A DNA stretch of 64,000 bases from DASXYG01 sp036502625 (GTDB lineage: Bacteria > Actinomycetota > Actinomycetes > Streptosporangiales > Streptosporangiaceae), in NCBI GenBank assembly GCA_036502625.1, contig DASXYG010000055.1, forward strand, positions 1 through 64,000. The letters are read 5' to 3'. This document shows, piece after piece, positions 36,306 through 45,358 of the stretch; position 1 is the stretch's first letter; each line of letters starts with the position of its first letter. A model generated the notes under the pieces. It saw only the letters and a program-made list of their open reading frames with translations, had not been told where the DNA came from and searched no databases. The position numbers and the translations under genes are program-made.

Positions 36306-37028
36306 TCAGCGGTGTTGGGTTTGGGCGAAGGCCTCGTTGAGGGCGCGGCGGTCGTAGTCCGGGGCCAGGTGGGTCAGGAGAGTGGACGCGGTTCGCATGT
36401 AGTGCTCGGCGAGGAGGCGGCTCGCGGCGTCGGCGTCGTTCCTGCGGGCCGCGTCCAGGAGGCCGTGGTGGTCGCGGCGGGCGTTCTCCCACGACCGGGG
36501 CGAGTTCGTGGCGTACGCGACGCGGAAGCGGTCGGTCGCGTCGAACAGGAGCGTCACCTGGGCGAGGAGCCGCTCGGGCAGGTGCGAGATCAGCACCATG
36601 TGGAAGCCGCGGTGGGCGACGGCGTGCTCCTTCAGGTCCGTGACGTCGGGCTTGCGCTCGGCCTCCGCGAGCAGCGCGGTGGCCCGCTTCAGGTCCGCCA
36701 CCTGGAGGTCGGGCACGGTGAGCCGTACGCCGAGCGTCTCCAGCAGCATGCGCTGGACGTAGGCCGCCTCGACGTCGGCGGGCCGGATCTTCGCCACCCG
36801 GGCGCGGTTGTTCTGCTCGGCGGTGACCAGCCCCTCCTGCTGGAGCATGCGGAGGGCCTCCCGGATGGGGCCCCGGCTGACCCCCAGTGACCGCGAGATC
36901 CGCAACTGGTTCAGCTCCGCGTCCGCCGGAAGCTCGTTGGTGACGATGAGCCCGCGCAGATGCCGATGGATGGCCGCGACGCTCTCGCGGTCATCCATCT
37001 GGAGCTTGCCGTGCCGATCAAGGACCAT
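36306..37028 (-). CDS. GntR-family regulator, FadR/FCD subgroup
   Basis: 240 residues. Winged helix (LRISRSLGVSRGPIREALRMLQQEGLVTAEQNNRARV) and an all-helical FCD ligand domain with metal-binding His/Asp pattern (HRGFHMVLISHL, DHHGLLDAARRND). Such regulators usually repress an adjacent catabolic operon and respond to an organic acid. ATG 37026-37028 follows GGGAGG. Divergent from the FAH-MFS-RraA-MBL operon with a palindrome between. Confidence 0.92.
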   Translation of the reverse strand: MVLDRHGKLQMDDRESVAAIHRHLRGLIVTNELPADAELNQLRISRSLGVSRGPIREALRMLQQEGLVTAEQNNRARVAKIRPADVEAAYVQRMLLETLGVRLTVPDLQVADLKRATALLAEAERKPDVTDLKEHAVAHRGFHMVLISHLPERLLAQVTLLFDATDRFRVAYATNSPRSWENARRDHHGLLDAARRNDADAASRLLAEHYMRTASTLLTHLAPDYDRRALNEAFAQTQHR

Positions 37029-37159
37029 GGACGCGCCTCCCGCGGTCAGGCTACTCGGACGCCGCCATTCCCACTTGAGGTCCCTTTTTAAGAGCTTGCA
37101 TTCAAGAGCCCTGGCATGCATAGCCGCAGCATTCCTTGACGCCATACGACGCCGGTGCA

Positions 37160-37175
37160 AAAGTGTAGACACTTT
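37160..37175. promoter_or_regulatory. GntR operator candidate AAAGTGT-AG-ACACTTT
   Basis: Perfect 7-bp arms with AG centre, 40 bp upstream of the FAH gene and 130 bp from the GntR gene. The GTGTAGACAC core fits the FCD-GntR pattern (GT near centre, AC mirrored). An AT-rich stretch at 37080-37110 may hold promoter elements. Confidence 0.6.
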
Positions 37176-37214
37176 ACGGCGGTCCGCGTACGCCGTGCTC
37201 GCCGAAGGAGGCAC

Positions 37215-38165
37215 ATGCGACTCGTCACGTACGAACGTTCCGGCTCGGCGCGATCCGGTGTGGTGGCCGACGACTCCGTGGTCGATCTCCAGCGTGCCTA
37301 CACCCGGCTGCTCGCCGGCGACGGCGTACCGGCCGCCGCCCGCCGCGCCGCCGCGCTGCTCCCCCTGGACCTCCGCGAGCTGCTCGAAGGCGGCGCGGAC
37401 AGTCTGGAGGCCGCCCGCCGCGTCGCCGCGTCCGCCCAGGGCGACGGGCTCGCCCGGTTGCGGGAGGCCGGCGCGGCGCTCCCCCTGGACGACGTACGGC
37501 TGGCGCCGCCGGTCCGCCGGCCGGAGAAGATCATCTGCCTGGGCCGCAACTACCGGGCGCACGCCGAGGAGGGCGGCGGCTCGGTGCCGGCCGCACCGGA
37601 GCTGTTCGCCGTCTTCGCCAACACCCTCATCGGGCACCGGGCGCCGATCGTGCTGCCGCGGGTCTCCACGCGCATCGACTACGAGGCCGAGCTCGCCGTC
37701 GTGATCGGCAGCCGCGCGCGCGACGTGCCGGCCGATCGCGCGCTCGGCCACGTCGCCGGCTACACGATCCTCAACGACGTCACCGCGCGCGACTACCAGT
37801 CGAAGACGTCGCAGTGGTTCCAGGGAAAGGGGCTGGACACCTTCTCGCCGACCGGCCCGTGGCTGGTGACCGCCGACGAGGTCCCCGACCCCCAAAGCCT
37901 GCGTATCCGGCTCGCCATCGGCGAGCGCGTCCTCCAGGACGCCGTGACCAGCGAGATGATCTACCCGGTCGCCGAGACGATCGCCTACGTCTCGCGGCTG
38001 ATGACGCTCGAGCCCGGCGACATCATCGCGACGGGCACCCCGGAAGGTGTCGGCAACGCCCGAAAGCCGCCGGTCTACCTGCGCGACGGCGACACCGTGC
38101 GCATCACGATCGACGCGATCGGCACGCTGGAGAACCCGGTGACGGCCACACCCGCCGCGGACTGA
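37215..38165 (+). CDS. Fumarylacetoacetate hydrolase-family enzyme
   Basis: 316 residues. Short N-terminal cap domain, then the FAH fold: KIICLGRNYRAHAEE, STRIDYEAELAVVIG with the metal-binding Asp-x-Glu-x-Glu, NDVTARDYQ, and ATGTPEGVG. Members hydrolyse C-C bonds of 2,4-dioxo acids or decarboxylate oxaloacetate-like acids in aromatic meta-cleavage pathways. ATG 37215 follows AAGGAGG. First gene of a four-gene operon. Confidence 0.92.
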   Translation: MRLVTYERSGSARSGVVADDSVVDLQRAYTRLLAGDGVPAAARRAAALLPLDLRELLEGGADSLEAARRVAASAQGDGLARLREAGAALPLDDVRLAPPVRRPEKIICLGRNYRAHAEEGGGSVPAAPELFAVFANTLIGHRAPIVLPRVSTRIDYEAELAVVIGSRARDVPADRALGHVAGYTILNDVTARDYQSKTSQWFQGKGLDTFSPTGPWLVTADEVPDPQSLRIRLAIGERVLQDAVTSEMIYPVAETIAYVSRLMTLEPGDIIATGTPEGVGNARKPPVYLRDGDTVRITIDAIGTLENPVTATPAAD

Positions 38166-38178
38166 ACGGGAGCCGGTC

Positions 38179-39420
38179 ATGTCGCACACGTCCCGTACAC
38201 GCGTTACGTCGGTGCTGGCCTTCCTCGTCGTCAGCTTCGTCTTCATCATCTACTGGTGGGACCGCACCGGGTTCAGCGTCGAGCTGATCGAGATCCGGAA
38301 GGCGTACGGCTTCAGCGAACCCACCGCCGGCCTGCTGAGCAGCATCTTCGTGCTCGGCCTCGCGCTGGTGTCGATCCCCGCCGGTGTGCTCGTACTCCGC
38401 GTCGGCATCCATCGCAGCCTGGTCGCGGGGACGATCGTCTTCAGCCTGGCCACCGCGTACACGGCGTTCGCCCACGGGTTCGCCGACATGATGGCGGCCC
38501 GGATCGTCACCGGCGTCGGCGAGGGCATGTTCAACGTCGCGGTGTACACCTACCTCGGCAGCATCACGCTCCGGCACCGCGGCGCCTCGATCGGGTACAC
38601 CGGCTTCCTCGTCGGCGTCGGCGGCTTCACCGGGCCGCTCGTGGTCGCCGCCGCGCTCGGCGGTACGGGAAGCTGGCAGGTCGCCTTCCTGATCCTCGCC
38701 GCGGCCGGGCTCGTCGGCGCGGTGCTGCTCGTGCTGGCACGGCGCCGGCTGGCGGCGAGCGCGGACGACCGGCCGGACCCCGCCGCGGAGCGGATGCCGA
38801 CCGGAGCGGCGTTCCGGAGCGTCCTCCGGCCGTGGTTCGTGCCGATCGCCGTCACGATGCTGGTCGCCGGCTACCTGGCGTACGCGAACATCGCCGCGTA
38901 CGAGTCGTTCCTGCGCGGCGCACATCACTTCTCGCTCGGCCTCGCGAGCCTGATCGTCAGCATGGGCGGCATCGGCCAGCTCGTCGGGTCCGTGCCGCTG
39001 GGCCACTGGGCCGACCGCACCGGCCGGAAGTTCGCGCTCCTGTGGTCCCTGCCGCTGGCCGGACTCCTGATGTCCGCGCAGTACTGGGCGCCGGGCGCGC
39101 CGCTGCTGCTCGGCGTGCTCACGTTCCTCACCGGGCCGGTCAACGTGAACGTCTACAACCAGGCGTACGCGACCGTCCAGGACTTCGTGCCGCGGGCCGC
39201 GCGGCCGGTGGCGGTCGGCACCGTCGCCGTCTTCTTCTTCGCCGGCGGCGGATTCGCCGGGTACATCTTCCTGGCCGTCGCCGGGACGCTGGGTTCCTAC
39301 GCCACCGCGAGCATCGCGGGCTTCCTGGTCCCCGCGCTGGTCGCGGCCGCTCTCGTCGCGGCCGTGTTCCCGCGCGCGGCGGCGGCGCGCACGTACACCG
39401 ACCAACTGGAGAACGCATGA
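38179..39420 (+). CDS. MFS transporter
   Basis: 413 residues, 12 membrane helices, with the loop motif GHWADRTGRK between helices 8 and 9. No family-specific motif points to a substrate; in this operon an aromatic or organic acid is likely. 13 bp after the FAH gene; overlaps the RraA-like gene by 4 nt (ATGA). Confidence 0.9.
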   Translation: MSHTSRTRVTSVLAFLVVSFVFIIYWWDRTGFSVELIEIRKAYGFSEPTAGLLSSIFVLGLALVSIPAGVLVLRVGIHRSLVAGTIVFSLATAYTAFAHGFADMMAARIVTGVGEGMFNVAVYTYLGSITLRHRGASIGYTGFLVGVGGFTGPLVVAAALGGTGSWQVAFLILAAAGLVGAVLLVLARRRLAASADDRPDPAAERMPTGAAFRSVLRPWFVPIAVTMLVAGYLAYANIAAYESFLRGAHHFSLGLASLIVSMGGIGQLVGSVPLGHWADRTGRKFALLWSLPLAGLLMSAQYWAPGAPLLLGVLTFLTGPVNVNVYNQAYATVQDFVPRAARPVAVGTVAVFFFAGGGFAGYIFLAVAGTLGSYATASIAGFLVPALVAAALVAAVFPRAAAARTYTDQLENA

Positions 39421-40097
39421 CGCGTCAGTTCGACGGCCTGAGCACCGGCAACCTCGTCTACTGCCTGGAGGCACGGCTCGGCGTCCGCGGGTGTTTCATG
39501 ACCGGCGTCGGGCCGGTCACCGCGGCCGACCGGTTCGTGGGCCGCGCGCGCACGCTGCGCTGCCTCCCCCGGCGCACCGACCTGGCCGAGGCCCAGCGCG
39601 CGAGCACGGAGCCGAGCCCGCACCGGATCGCGATCGACGGCATCGGCGCGGGCGAGGTCCTCGTCATCGAGGCCCGCGGGGAGGCGGAGGCCGCGGTGCT
39701 CGGCGACGTGCTGGCCGCGCGCGTCAAGGCGGCCGGCGGCGCGGGCGTCGTGACGGACGGCCGCGTACGGGACCTGCCCGGGCTCCAGGCCCTGGACTTC
39801 CCGGTGTTCAGCGCCGGGGTGCACGCCTCCACGTTCTCCAACCGCCACCTGGGGATCGAGGTGGACGCGCCGGTCAGTTGCGGCAACGTCGCCGTCATGC
39901 CCGGCGACGTCATCGTCGGCGACGCCGAAGGGGTGGCGGTGATCCCCAAGGGCCTGGCGGGCTCCCTGCCGGACCTCGCCCGCGAGCAGGAGGCGCTCGA
40001 CGGGTTCAGCCTCGAGAAGATCGCCGAGGGCGTCCCGCTCCGGCGCGCCTACCCGCTGGATCCCGGCCTGCGCGCCGAGTTCGACGCCCGAGCATAA
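39417..40097 (+). CDS. RraA-like / HMG-CHA aldolase-family protein
   Basis: 226 residues. GEVLVIEARGEAEAAVLGDVLAARVKAAGGAGVVTDGRVRD is the core of the RraA/4-hydroxy-4-methyl-2-oxoglutarate aldolase family, including the DGRVRD metal and substrate loop, and VMPGDVIVGDAEGVAVIP the C-terminal part. Probably cleaves or decarboxylates a 2-oxo acid. A second member of the family is at 44675. Confidence 0.87.
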   Translation: MTRQFDGLSTGNLVYCLEARLGVRGCFMTGVGPVTAADRFVGRARTLRCLPRRTDLAEAQRASTEPSPHRIAIDGIGAGEVLVIEARGEAEAAVLGDVLAARVKAAGGAGVVTDGRVRDLPGLQALDFPVFSAGVHASTFSNRHLGIEVDAPVSCGNVAVMPGDVIVGDAEGVAVIPKGLAGSLPDLAREQEALDGFSLEKIAEGVPLRRAYPLDPGLRAEFDARA

Positions 40098-40106
40098 GGA
40101 GACGAC

Positions 40107-41009
40107 ATGGTCGAACCGCAACAGCTCACCGAGAACGTCTACTACTTCAACAGCTACCCGTCGTGCGGGATGGTGCTGACCCCCGCCGGCGTCGTCGCCG
40201 TCGACGGTCCGATGCGGCCGAGCCAGGCGTACCAGTGGCGGGACTTCATCCGCGGCAAGGGCACGCTGAAGTACCAGGTCGTCTGCGAGCACCACCAGGA
40301 CCACGTCGCGTCCGGGTGGTTCCTCGAGCCGGAGGCGATCATCACCAGCGAGGTCACCGCGGCCGAGTTCGGCAAGTCGCTCGTCTCGCGGGAGGCCGCG
40401 CTGGAGACGTTCGCGGAGTACGACCCCGGCTTCGAGACGGCGTACCCGGAGGTCAGCGCCGGGTATGAGATCCGGCGGCCGGACTTCGTCTACCGCGAGC
40501 GGCTGAGCTTCGCGCTCGGCGGCCGGCGGTTCGTGCTGTTCATGGCGCCCGGCCACACCCGCGGCAACACCGTCGTGCATGCCGTGGACGACCGGGTCGC
40601 GTTCGTGGCGGACCTGTTCGGCCTGGCCTTCCACTCCTCCGACGTGTGGAGCTGGCTTCGCACCCTCGGCACCCTGGAGGCGCTCGACGTTGACTGGTAC
40701 GTCGTCGGGCACGGGACCCCCGTACGACGCGACCACATCAACGAAGTGCGCGCCCATCTGCTCGCCACGATCGAGCGCGCCCGCGACGCGCGGAAGGCCG
40801 GCCTGACCCGCGAGGAGTTCGTCCGCGACGGCGCCGCGACCGTACTCGGCAAGCGGGACCGCCGCGACGCCGAGTACCCCGAGCGCATGGCCAAACGGCG
40901 CGGCATGCTCCAGGAACGCGGGCTCGGCACCCTCTACGACTACCTCGACGAGCACCCCTCCGGCGCGGTCCGCCCGCACGAGGACGAGTCCTTTCCCATT
41001 CTCTTCTGA
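40107..41009 (+). CDS. Metallo-beta-lactamase-fold hydrolase with Glu in the first metal position
   Basis: 300 residues. The metal motif reads EHHQDH instead of HxHxDH, so the first His is Glu. The remaining ligands look intact: GHTRGN, FVADLFG and VVGHGTP. Family members hydrolyse lactones, thioesters or esters. Starts 9 bp after the RraA-like gene, last of the operon, and converges with the ABC importer genes. Confidence 0.88.
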   Translation: MVEPQQLTENVYYFNSYPSCGMVLTPAGVVAVDGPMRPSQAYQWRDFIRGKGTLKYQVVCEHHQDHVASGWFLEPEAIITSEVTAAEFGKSLVSREAALETFAEYDPGFETAYPEVSAGYEIRRPDFVYRERLSFALGGRRFVLFMAPGHTRGNTVVHAVDDRVAFVADLFGLAFHSSDVWSWLRTLGTLEALDVDWYVVGHGTPVRRDHINEVRAHLLATIERARDARKAGLTREEFVRDGAATVLGKRDRRDAEYPERMAKRRGMLQERGLGTLYDYLDEHPSGAVRPHEDESFPILF

Positions 41010-41031
41010 CCCCGGCCGGGCCACCGGCGCC

Positions 41032-41796
41032 TCACCCGCCGCGTACGGTGTGCCAGATGTCGCGCTCGAGCTCGCGGTGCTCGGTGGTCTGCTTGATGTC
41101 CAGCGGGCGCGGCCGTTCGAACGGGATGTGCCATTCGTTGACGATCCGGGCGGGGCGGGCGCTGAACGCGACCACCCGGTCGGCGAGGTAGACGGCCTCG
41201 TCGATCTGGTGGGTCACGAAGATCGCGGTCTTCTTCCGCTCGTCCCAGATCTTCAGCAGCTCACTCTGCATGGTCTCGCGGGTCTGCGCGTCCAGCCCGG
41301 AGAACGGCTCGTCGAGCAGCAGCACCTCCGGGTCGGCGGCGAGCGCCCGCGCGATGTTGACGCGCTGGCGCATGCCGCCGGACAACTGCCGCGGGTAGAA
41401 CGCCTCGAACCCCGCCAGGCCGGTCAGCGCGATCAGGTCGCGCGCGACGTGAAGGCGCTCGCGTTTCGGCCGGTGGGCGAGTTCCAGCCCGTACGCCACG
41501 TTGCCGACCACGGTCCGCCACGGCAGCAGGCTCGCGTCCTGGAAGACGACCGCGCGGTCCTGGCCCGGGCCGCGCACGACCGTGCCGTCCACGGCCACCG
41601 ACCCGCCGGACAGGCCGACCAGCCCGTCGAGCGCCATCAGGAACGTCGTCTTTCCCGAACCGCTCGGGCCCACGATGGCCACGAACTCGCCGTCCGCGAC
41701 CGACAGGTTCACCCGGTCGACGGCGACCGTGTGCGTGCCGTGCGAGGCGAACGTGACGGACATGTCGCGTGCCTCGAGCTTCGGAGAAGCGTTCAT
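41032..41796 (-). CDS. NitT/TauT-type ABC transporter ATP-binding protein
   Basis: 254 residues. Walker A GPSGSGKTT, Q-loop FQDASLLPWRTV, signature LSGGMRQRVNIARALA, Walker B LLLDEPFSGLD, VTHQIDEAV switch. LLPW and the DEAV pattern fit the SsuB/TauB/nitrate group. ATG 41794-41796 with GAAGGGACG; a TTG at 41811 is less likely. Confidence 0.92.
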   Translation of the reverse strand: MNASPKLEARDMSVTFASHGTHTVAVDRVNLSVADGEFVAIVGPSGSGKTTFLMALDGLVGLSGGSVAVDGTVVRGPGQDRAVVFQDASLLPWRTVVGNVAYGLELAHRPKRERLHVARDLIALTGLAGFEAFYPRQLSGGMRQRVNIARALAADPEVLLLDEPFSGLDAQTRETMQSELLKIWDERKKTAIFVTHQIDEAVYLADRVVAFSARPARIVNEWHIPFERPRPLDIKQTTEHRELERDIWHTVRGG

Positions 41797-41807
41797 CTCG
41801 CGTCCCT

Positions 41808-42632
41808 TCAACCGCGCCAGCGCTGCAGGCGCCGCTCCAGCCAGCCGGCCCCTTGGGTGAGCACGATGCCGATCGCGGTGAGCACGAGCAGCGTCGCGTA
41901 CATCTCGGGCATGTTGAACGAGTTGCTCGCCATGATCAGCATGTTCCCGATGCCGCCGCGGGACGCGAAGATCTCACCGACGACCACGCCGACGACGGCG
42001 CGGCCGATGGAGATGCGCAGCCCGCTCATGAAGTACGGCACGATCGACGGCACCACGACGGTCCTGATCGTCTGGAGGTCGGTCGCGCAGAAGCTCTTGG
42101 ACATCCGGTTCAGGTGTTCCTCGACGTTGGCCACCCCGGTCGCGGTGTTCATCAGCACGACGGTCACGCAGCTAAGGATCACCACGACCACCTTGGACGT
42201 GACGCCGATGCCGTACACCAGGATCAGGATCGGGACCAGCGCGACGTGCGGCACGCCGTTCACCGCGATGACGATCGGCTTCAGGAACTCGTCGACCGGC
42301 TTGTACCAGCCGGTCAGGATGCCGAGCACCGCGCCGGCCGCCACGGAGATCACCATGCCGACGAAGAACTCCTGGCCGGAGATCGCGAGGTTCGACCAGA
42401 TCGCGCCGCCGGTGAACAGCGTCGCCAACGTCTTGGCCACGTCGACCGGTGCCGGCAGGAAGGCGGTCTTGACCAGTTCGTACGCGACGGCGAGCTGCCA
42501 CAGGGCGAGCAGGATGACGACCGACGCCGAGCCGAGCAGGTACGGCCGGGCGCGCCTGAGCAGGCCCCGGCGCCGGCCGTCGGCCGCGCCGTCGTTCCGG
42601 ACCGCCGGCGCGGCCGGAGCGTCGATGCTCAT
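41808..42632 (-). CDS. NitT/TauT-type ABC transporter permease
   Basis: 274 residues, six membrane helices. The EAA loop appears around IGRAVVGVVVGEIFASRGGIGNMLI. Pairs with the ATPase at 41032 and the lipoprotein at 42643. ATG 42630-42632. Confidence 0.92.
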   Translation of the reverse strand: MSIDAPAAPAVRNDGAADGRRRGLLRRARPYLLGSASVVILLALWQLAVAYELVKTAFLPAPVDVAKTLATLFTGGAIWSNLAISGQEFFVGMVISVAAGAVLGILTGWYKPVDEFLKPIVIAVNGVPHVALVPILILVYGIGVTSKVVVVILSCVTVVLMNTATGVANVEEHLNRMSKSFCATDLQTIRTVVVPSIVPYFMSGLRISIGRAVVGVVVGEIFASRGGIGNMLIMASNSFNMPEMYATLLVLTAIGIVLTQGAGWLERRLQRWRG

Positions 42633-42642
42633 GTCCCGCTCC

Positions 42643-43656
42643 TCACGGCTTGGTCCCGGTGATCGAGGAGTCGACCACGTTGCCGACGGTGAGGCTCTTC
42701 GCCTCCGGGATGAGCGTGGCGGCCGCGTTGATGGACTGCCGCATCCCCGCGGGGTTCACCGCGAACGTGGACGACCAGGTGTACGGGCCGGCCTTCGACG
42801 GGTCGCCGGAGAACCCGATCACCTCGGCGCAGACCTTGGCGGCCGTCCCGCTGCCCTTGGCGCACGACGCGACCGCGGCCTTCTGGTTCTTCGGGTCCTT
42901 GACCCACGCGACGGTCTTGTACATGACGCTCATGAAGGTCTTCAGCGTCTTCGCGTGCGCCTTCAGGTAGTCGCCCTCGGCGTAGAAGACCTGGCCGGGC
43001 GCGCGGACGGGGCTCTTGGTCGCCTCGAGCAGCACCTTCCCCACGCCCTCCGATGCGGTGCGCTGCGAGTCGGGCTCGGCGGTCGCCTGGATCTTCCCGC
43101 TGGACAGGGCGGCGTACCGGTTGCTCGGGGTGCCGGTGTTCAGGAAGGTCACGTCGTGCGGCGAGATGCCGTAGTGGGCGAGGACCGCGGTCAGGTACAT
43201 GTGGTCGTTGCTGTTGATGCCGGAGACGCCGATCGACCTGCCTTTCAGCGCGGCCATGTCCGTGATCCCCTTGGTGGCCACGACGTCGTAGCTCTGGTCG
43301 ACGAGCTGCGCGAAGATCTTCCCGGAGATCGCCTTCTTGGCGATGCTGCCGAGGAAGCTGCCGGGTCCGCCCGAGGCGACGTCCACGGCGCCCGACGCCA
43401 GCGCGGCGCTGGACGACGCGCCGCCGCCGGTGAAGTTCGTGATCTCGACGTTCAGGCCGGCCTTCTTGAAGAACCCCTGGTCCGCCGCGACGTACAGCGG
43501 CGTGAGGTCGGCGTTCGGGCTGACCACTCCGAAGCGGATCGTGGAGGCGCCGCCGGAGCCCCCGGACGATCCGCACGCCGCGGCGCCGCCGAGCAGGATC
43601 GCCCCGGCCGCCATCATCGTCGCCGCCCGGAATGTGCGTGCACGTGTATGGGTCAT
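42643..43656 (-). CDS. ABC transporter substrate-binding lipoprotein (NMT1/SsuA-like)
   Basis: 337 residues. Signal peptide with lipobox GGAAACGSS, lipidated Cys at about residue 28. Mature part is a two-lobe SsuA/NMT1-like domain (FGVVSPNADLTPLYVAADQGFFKKAGLNVEI...). Since it sits with LigJ/LigK-like genes, the ligand is probably an aromatic carboxylate rather than a sulfonate; this is inference. Confidence 0.9.
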   Translation of the reverse strand: MTHTRARTFRAATMMAAGAILLGGAAACGSSGGSGGASTIRFGVVSPNADLTPLYVAADQGFFKKAGLNVEITNFTGGGASSSAALASGAVDVASGGPGSFLGSIAKKAISGKIFAQLVDQSYDVVATKGITDMAALKGRSIGVSGINSNDHMYLTAVLAHYGISPHDVTFLNTGTPSNRYAALSSGKIQATAEPDSQRTASEGVGKVLLEATKSPVRAPGQVFYAEGDYLKAHAKTLKTFMSVMYKTVAWVKDPKNQKAAVASCAKGSGTAAKVCAEVIGFSGDPSKAGPYTWSSTFAVNPAGMRQSINAAATLIPEAKSLTVGNVVDSSITGTKP

Positions 43657-43688
43657 GTCATGTCCTCACGGGGGATGGGGATGAGGCA

Positions 43689-44678
43689 TCAGGCAAGTGC
43701 CGGATAGACGCGGCGCGCGTTGCCCGCGTAGATCTTCGACAGCGCCTCGTCGTCGAGGCCGAGCGCGTCGACGTAGCGGCGCGTGTCGTCGAAGTGGTGG
43801 CCGGTCCGCGGATCGGTCCCCCGTACGGCCCCGACCATCTCGGATGCGAAGAGCAGGTTGTCACCGGGCACGACCTCGGCCAGCAGCCGCACGCCGGGTT
43901 CGTGGTAGACGCAGGTGTCGAAGAAGACGTTGCGCAGGAGGATCTCCTCGAGTTCGCCGAGGCCCTTGTCCAGCGCGAGCCCGCGGTACCGGCCCCAGTG
44001 GAACGGCACCGCGCCGCCGCCGTGCGGGATCACCAGGCGCAGCGTCGGGAAGTCCTGGAACAGCTTCGAGGTGAGGAGCTGCATGAACACCGTGGTGTCG
44101 GCGGCGAGGTAGTGCCCGCCCGTCGTGTGGAAGTTGGGGTTGCACGAGGCGCTGACGTGGATCATGGCCGGCACGTCGAGCTCCACCATCGCCTCGTACA
44201 GCGGATACCAGTGCCGGTCGGTCAGCGGCGGGTCGGTCCAGTACCCGCCGGACGGATCGGGGTTGAGGTTGCAGCCGGCGAAGCCGAGCTGCTCCACGCA
44301 GCGCCGCAGCTCGCGGGCCGCGCTGTCGGTCGGCGCGCCCGGCGACTGGGGTAGCTGGCACACGCCGGTGAAGTTGTCGGGGTAGAGCCCGCAGACCCGG
44401 TGGATCAGGTCGTTGCTCGCCGCGGACCAGACCTCGCTGGTGGCGAGCGTCCCGAGGTGATGTGCCATGCGGGCGGCGGTCGGGGAGAACAGCGTACGGT
44501 CGGTGCCGCGCTCGCGCTGCAGGCGGAGCTGCGCGGACTCGATGCCGTCGCGGATCTCGTCGTCGGAGACCGCGGGGGCCGGCACCGCCGCCGGGTCGCG
44601 GGCGTCGACCAGCGTCGCGTGGTACGCCTTGAACCGCTCCGGCGCGGTGGTGTAGTGGCCGTGGCAGTCGATGATCAT
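43689..44678 (-). CDS. 4-oxalomesaconate hydratase (LigJ)-like amidohydrolase
   Basis: 329 residues. MIIDCHGHYTTAPERFKAYH is the distinctive start of LigJ/GalB-type hydratases of the amidohydrolase superfamily, with DCHGH as metal ligands; IHVSASC, VIPHGGG and a late EMVGAVRGTDP loop follow. In protocatechuate 4,5-cleavage and gallate pathways it hydrates 4-oxalomesaconate. Overlaps the LigK-like aldolase gene by 4 nt, its partner in that pathway. Confidence 0.85.
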   Translation of the reverse strand: MIIDCHGHYTTAPERFKAYHATLVDARDPAAVPAPAVSDDEIRDGIESAQLRLQRERGTDRTLFSPTAARMAHHLGTLATSEVWSAASNDLIHRVCGLYPDNFTGVCQLPQSPGAPTDSAARELRRCVEQLGFAGCNLNPDPSGGYWTDPPLTDRHWYPLYEAMVELDVPAMIHVSASCNPNFHTTGGHYLAADTTVFMQLLTSKLFQDFPTLRLVIPHGGGAVPFHWGRYRGLALDKGLGELEEILLRNVFFDTCVYHEPGVRLLAEVVPGDNLLFASEMVGAVRGTDPRTGHHFDDTRRYVDALGLDDEALSKIYAGNARRVYPALA

Positions 44679-45358
44679 GCGCCCGGCTCCTTCCGGACGA
44701 ACGGCGCGAGCAACTCGCGGCGGCCGCCCTTGTCCAGCGTGCTGCGGCCGGTGGCGAGCGACGCGCGGGACGCCGCCTCGTTGGCGGCGCGTTCGGCCGC
44801 CCGCTCGGCGACCGCGGCCGCGTCGGCGCGGCCGATGACGACCACGCCGTCGTCGTCGGCGACGATCGCGTCGCCGGGGAACACGACCTGGCCGCCGCAG
44901 CTCACCGGTACGTTCACCCAGCCCGGCAGGTTCTTCACCGTTCCCGACGCCGCGATGTGCCGCGCCCACGTCGGGTACCGCATCTCGCGCAGTTCCCGTA
45001 CGTCGCGCGCACCCGCGTCCAGCAGCACCGCGGCGATTCCGTGCGCCCGGCAGGACGTGGCCAGCATCTCGCCGAACATGCCGTGCGCGGACGGCGAGGT
45101 CACGCCGACCACGAGCACGTCACCCGGCTCGGTCCGCTCGATCGCCGCGTGCAGCATGAGGTTGTCGCCGGCGTAGTTGAGGCAGGTGACCGCGGTGCCG
45201 CCGGCGGTGAGCCCGTCGGTGACCGGCCGGATCCCGGTCATGAAGCCGGTCCGCGCGTTCGCCTCGTGCGCGGTGGCGACGCCGTGCTCGATCAGGACGT
45301 CGACCGCGTCGCGCGGCGCCCGGCGGACGGCGGTGACGATCTCCGGGTGCAGGGGCAT
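44675..45358 (-). CDS. 4-carboxy-4-hydroxy-2-oxoadipate aldolase (LigK)-like
   Basis: 227 residues. RraA/HMG-aldolase fold: GDVLVVGVTSPSAHGMFGEMLATSCRAHGIAAVLLDAGARDVRELREM and VFPGDAIVADDDGVVVI. LigK proteins cleave the hydratase product to pyruvate and oxaloacetate. In the metal loop the usual DGxxRD reads DAGARD, a small change. Adjacent to the LigJ-like gene, which supports the assignment. Confidence 0.82.
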   Translation of the reverse strand: MPLHPEIVTAVRRAPRDAVDVLIEHGVATAHEANARTGFMTGIRPVTDGLTAGGTAVTCLNYAGDNLMLHAAIERTEPGDVLVVGVTSPSAHGMFGEMLATSCRAHGIAAVLLDAGARDVRELREMRYPTWARHIAASGTVKNLPGWVNVPVSCGGQVVFPGDAIVADDDGVVVIGRADAAAVAERAAERAANEAASRASLATGRSTLDKGGRRELLAPFVRKEPGA

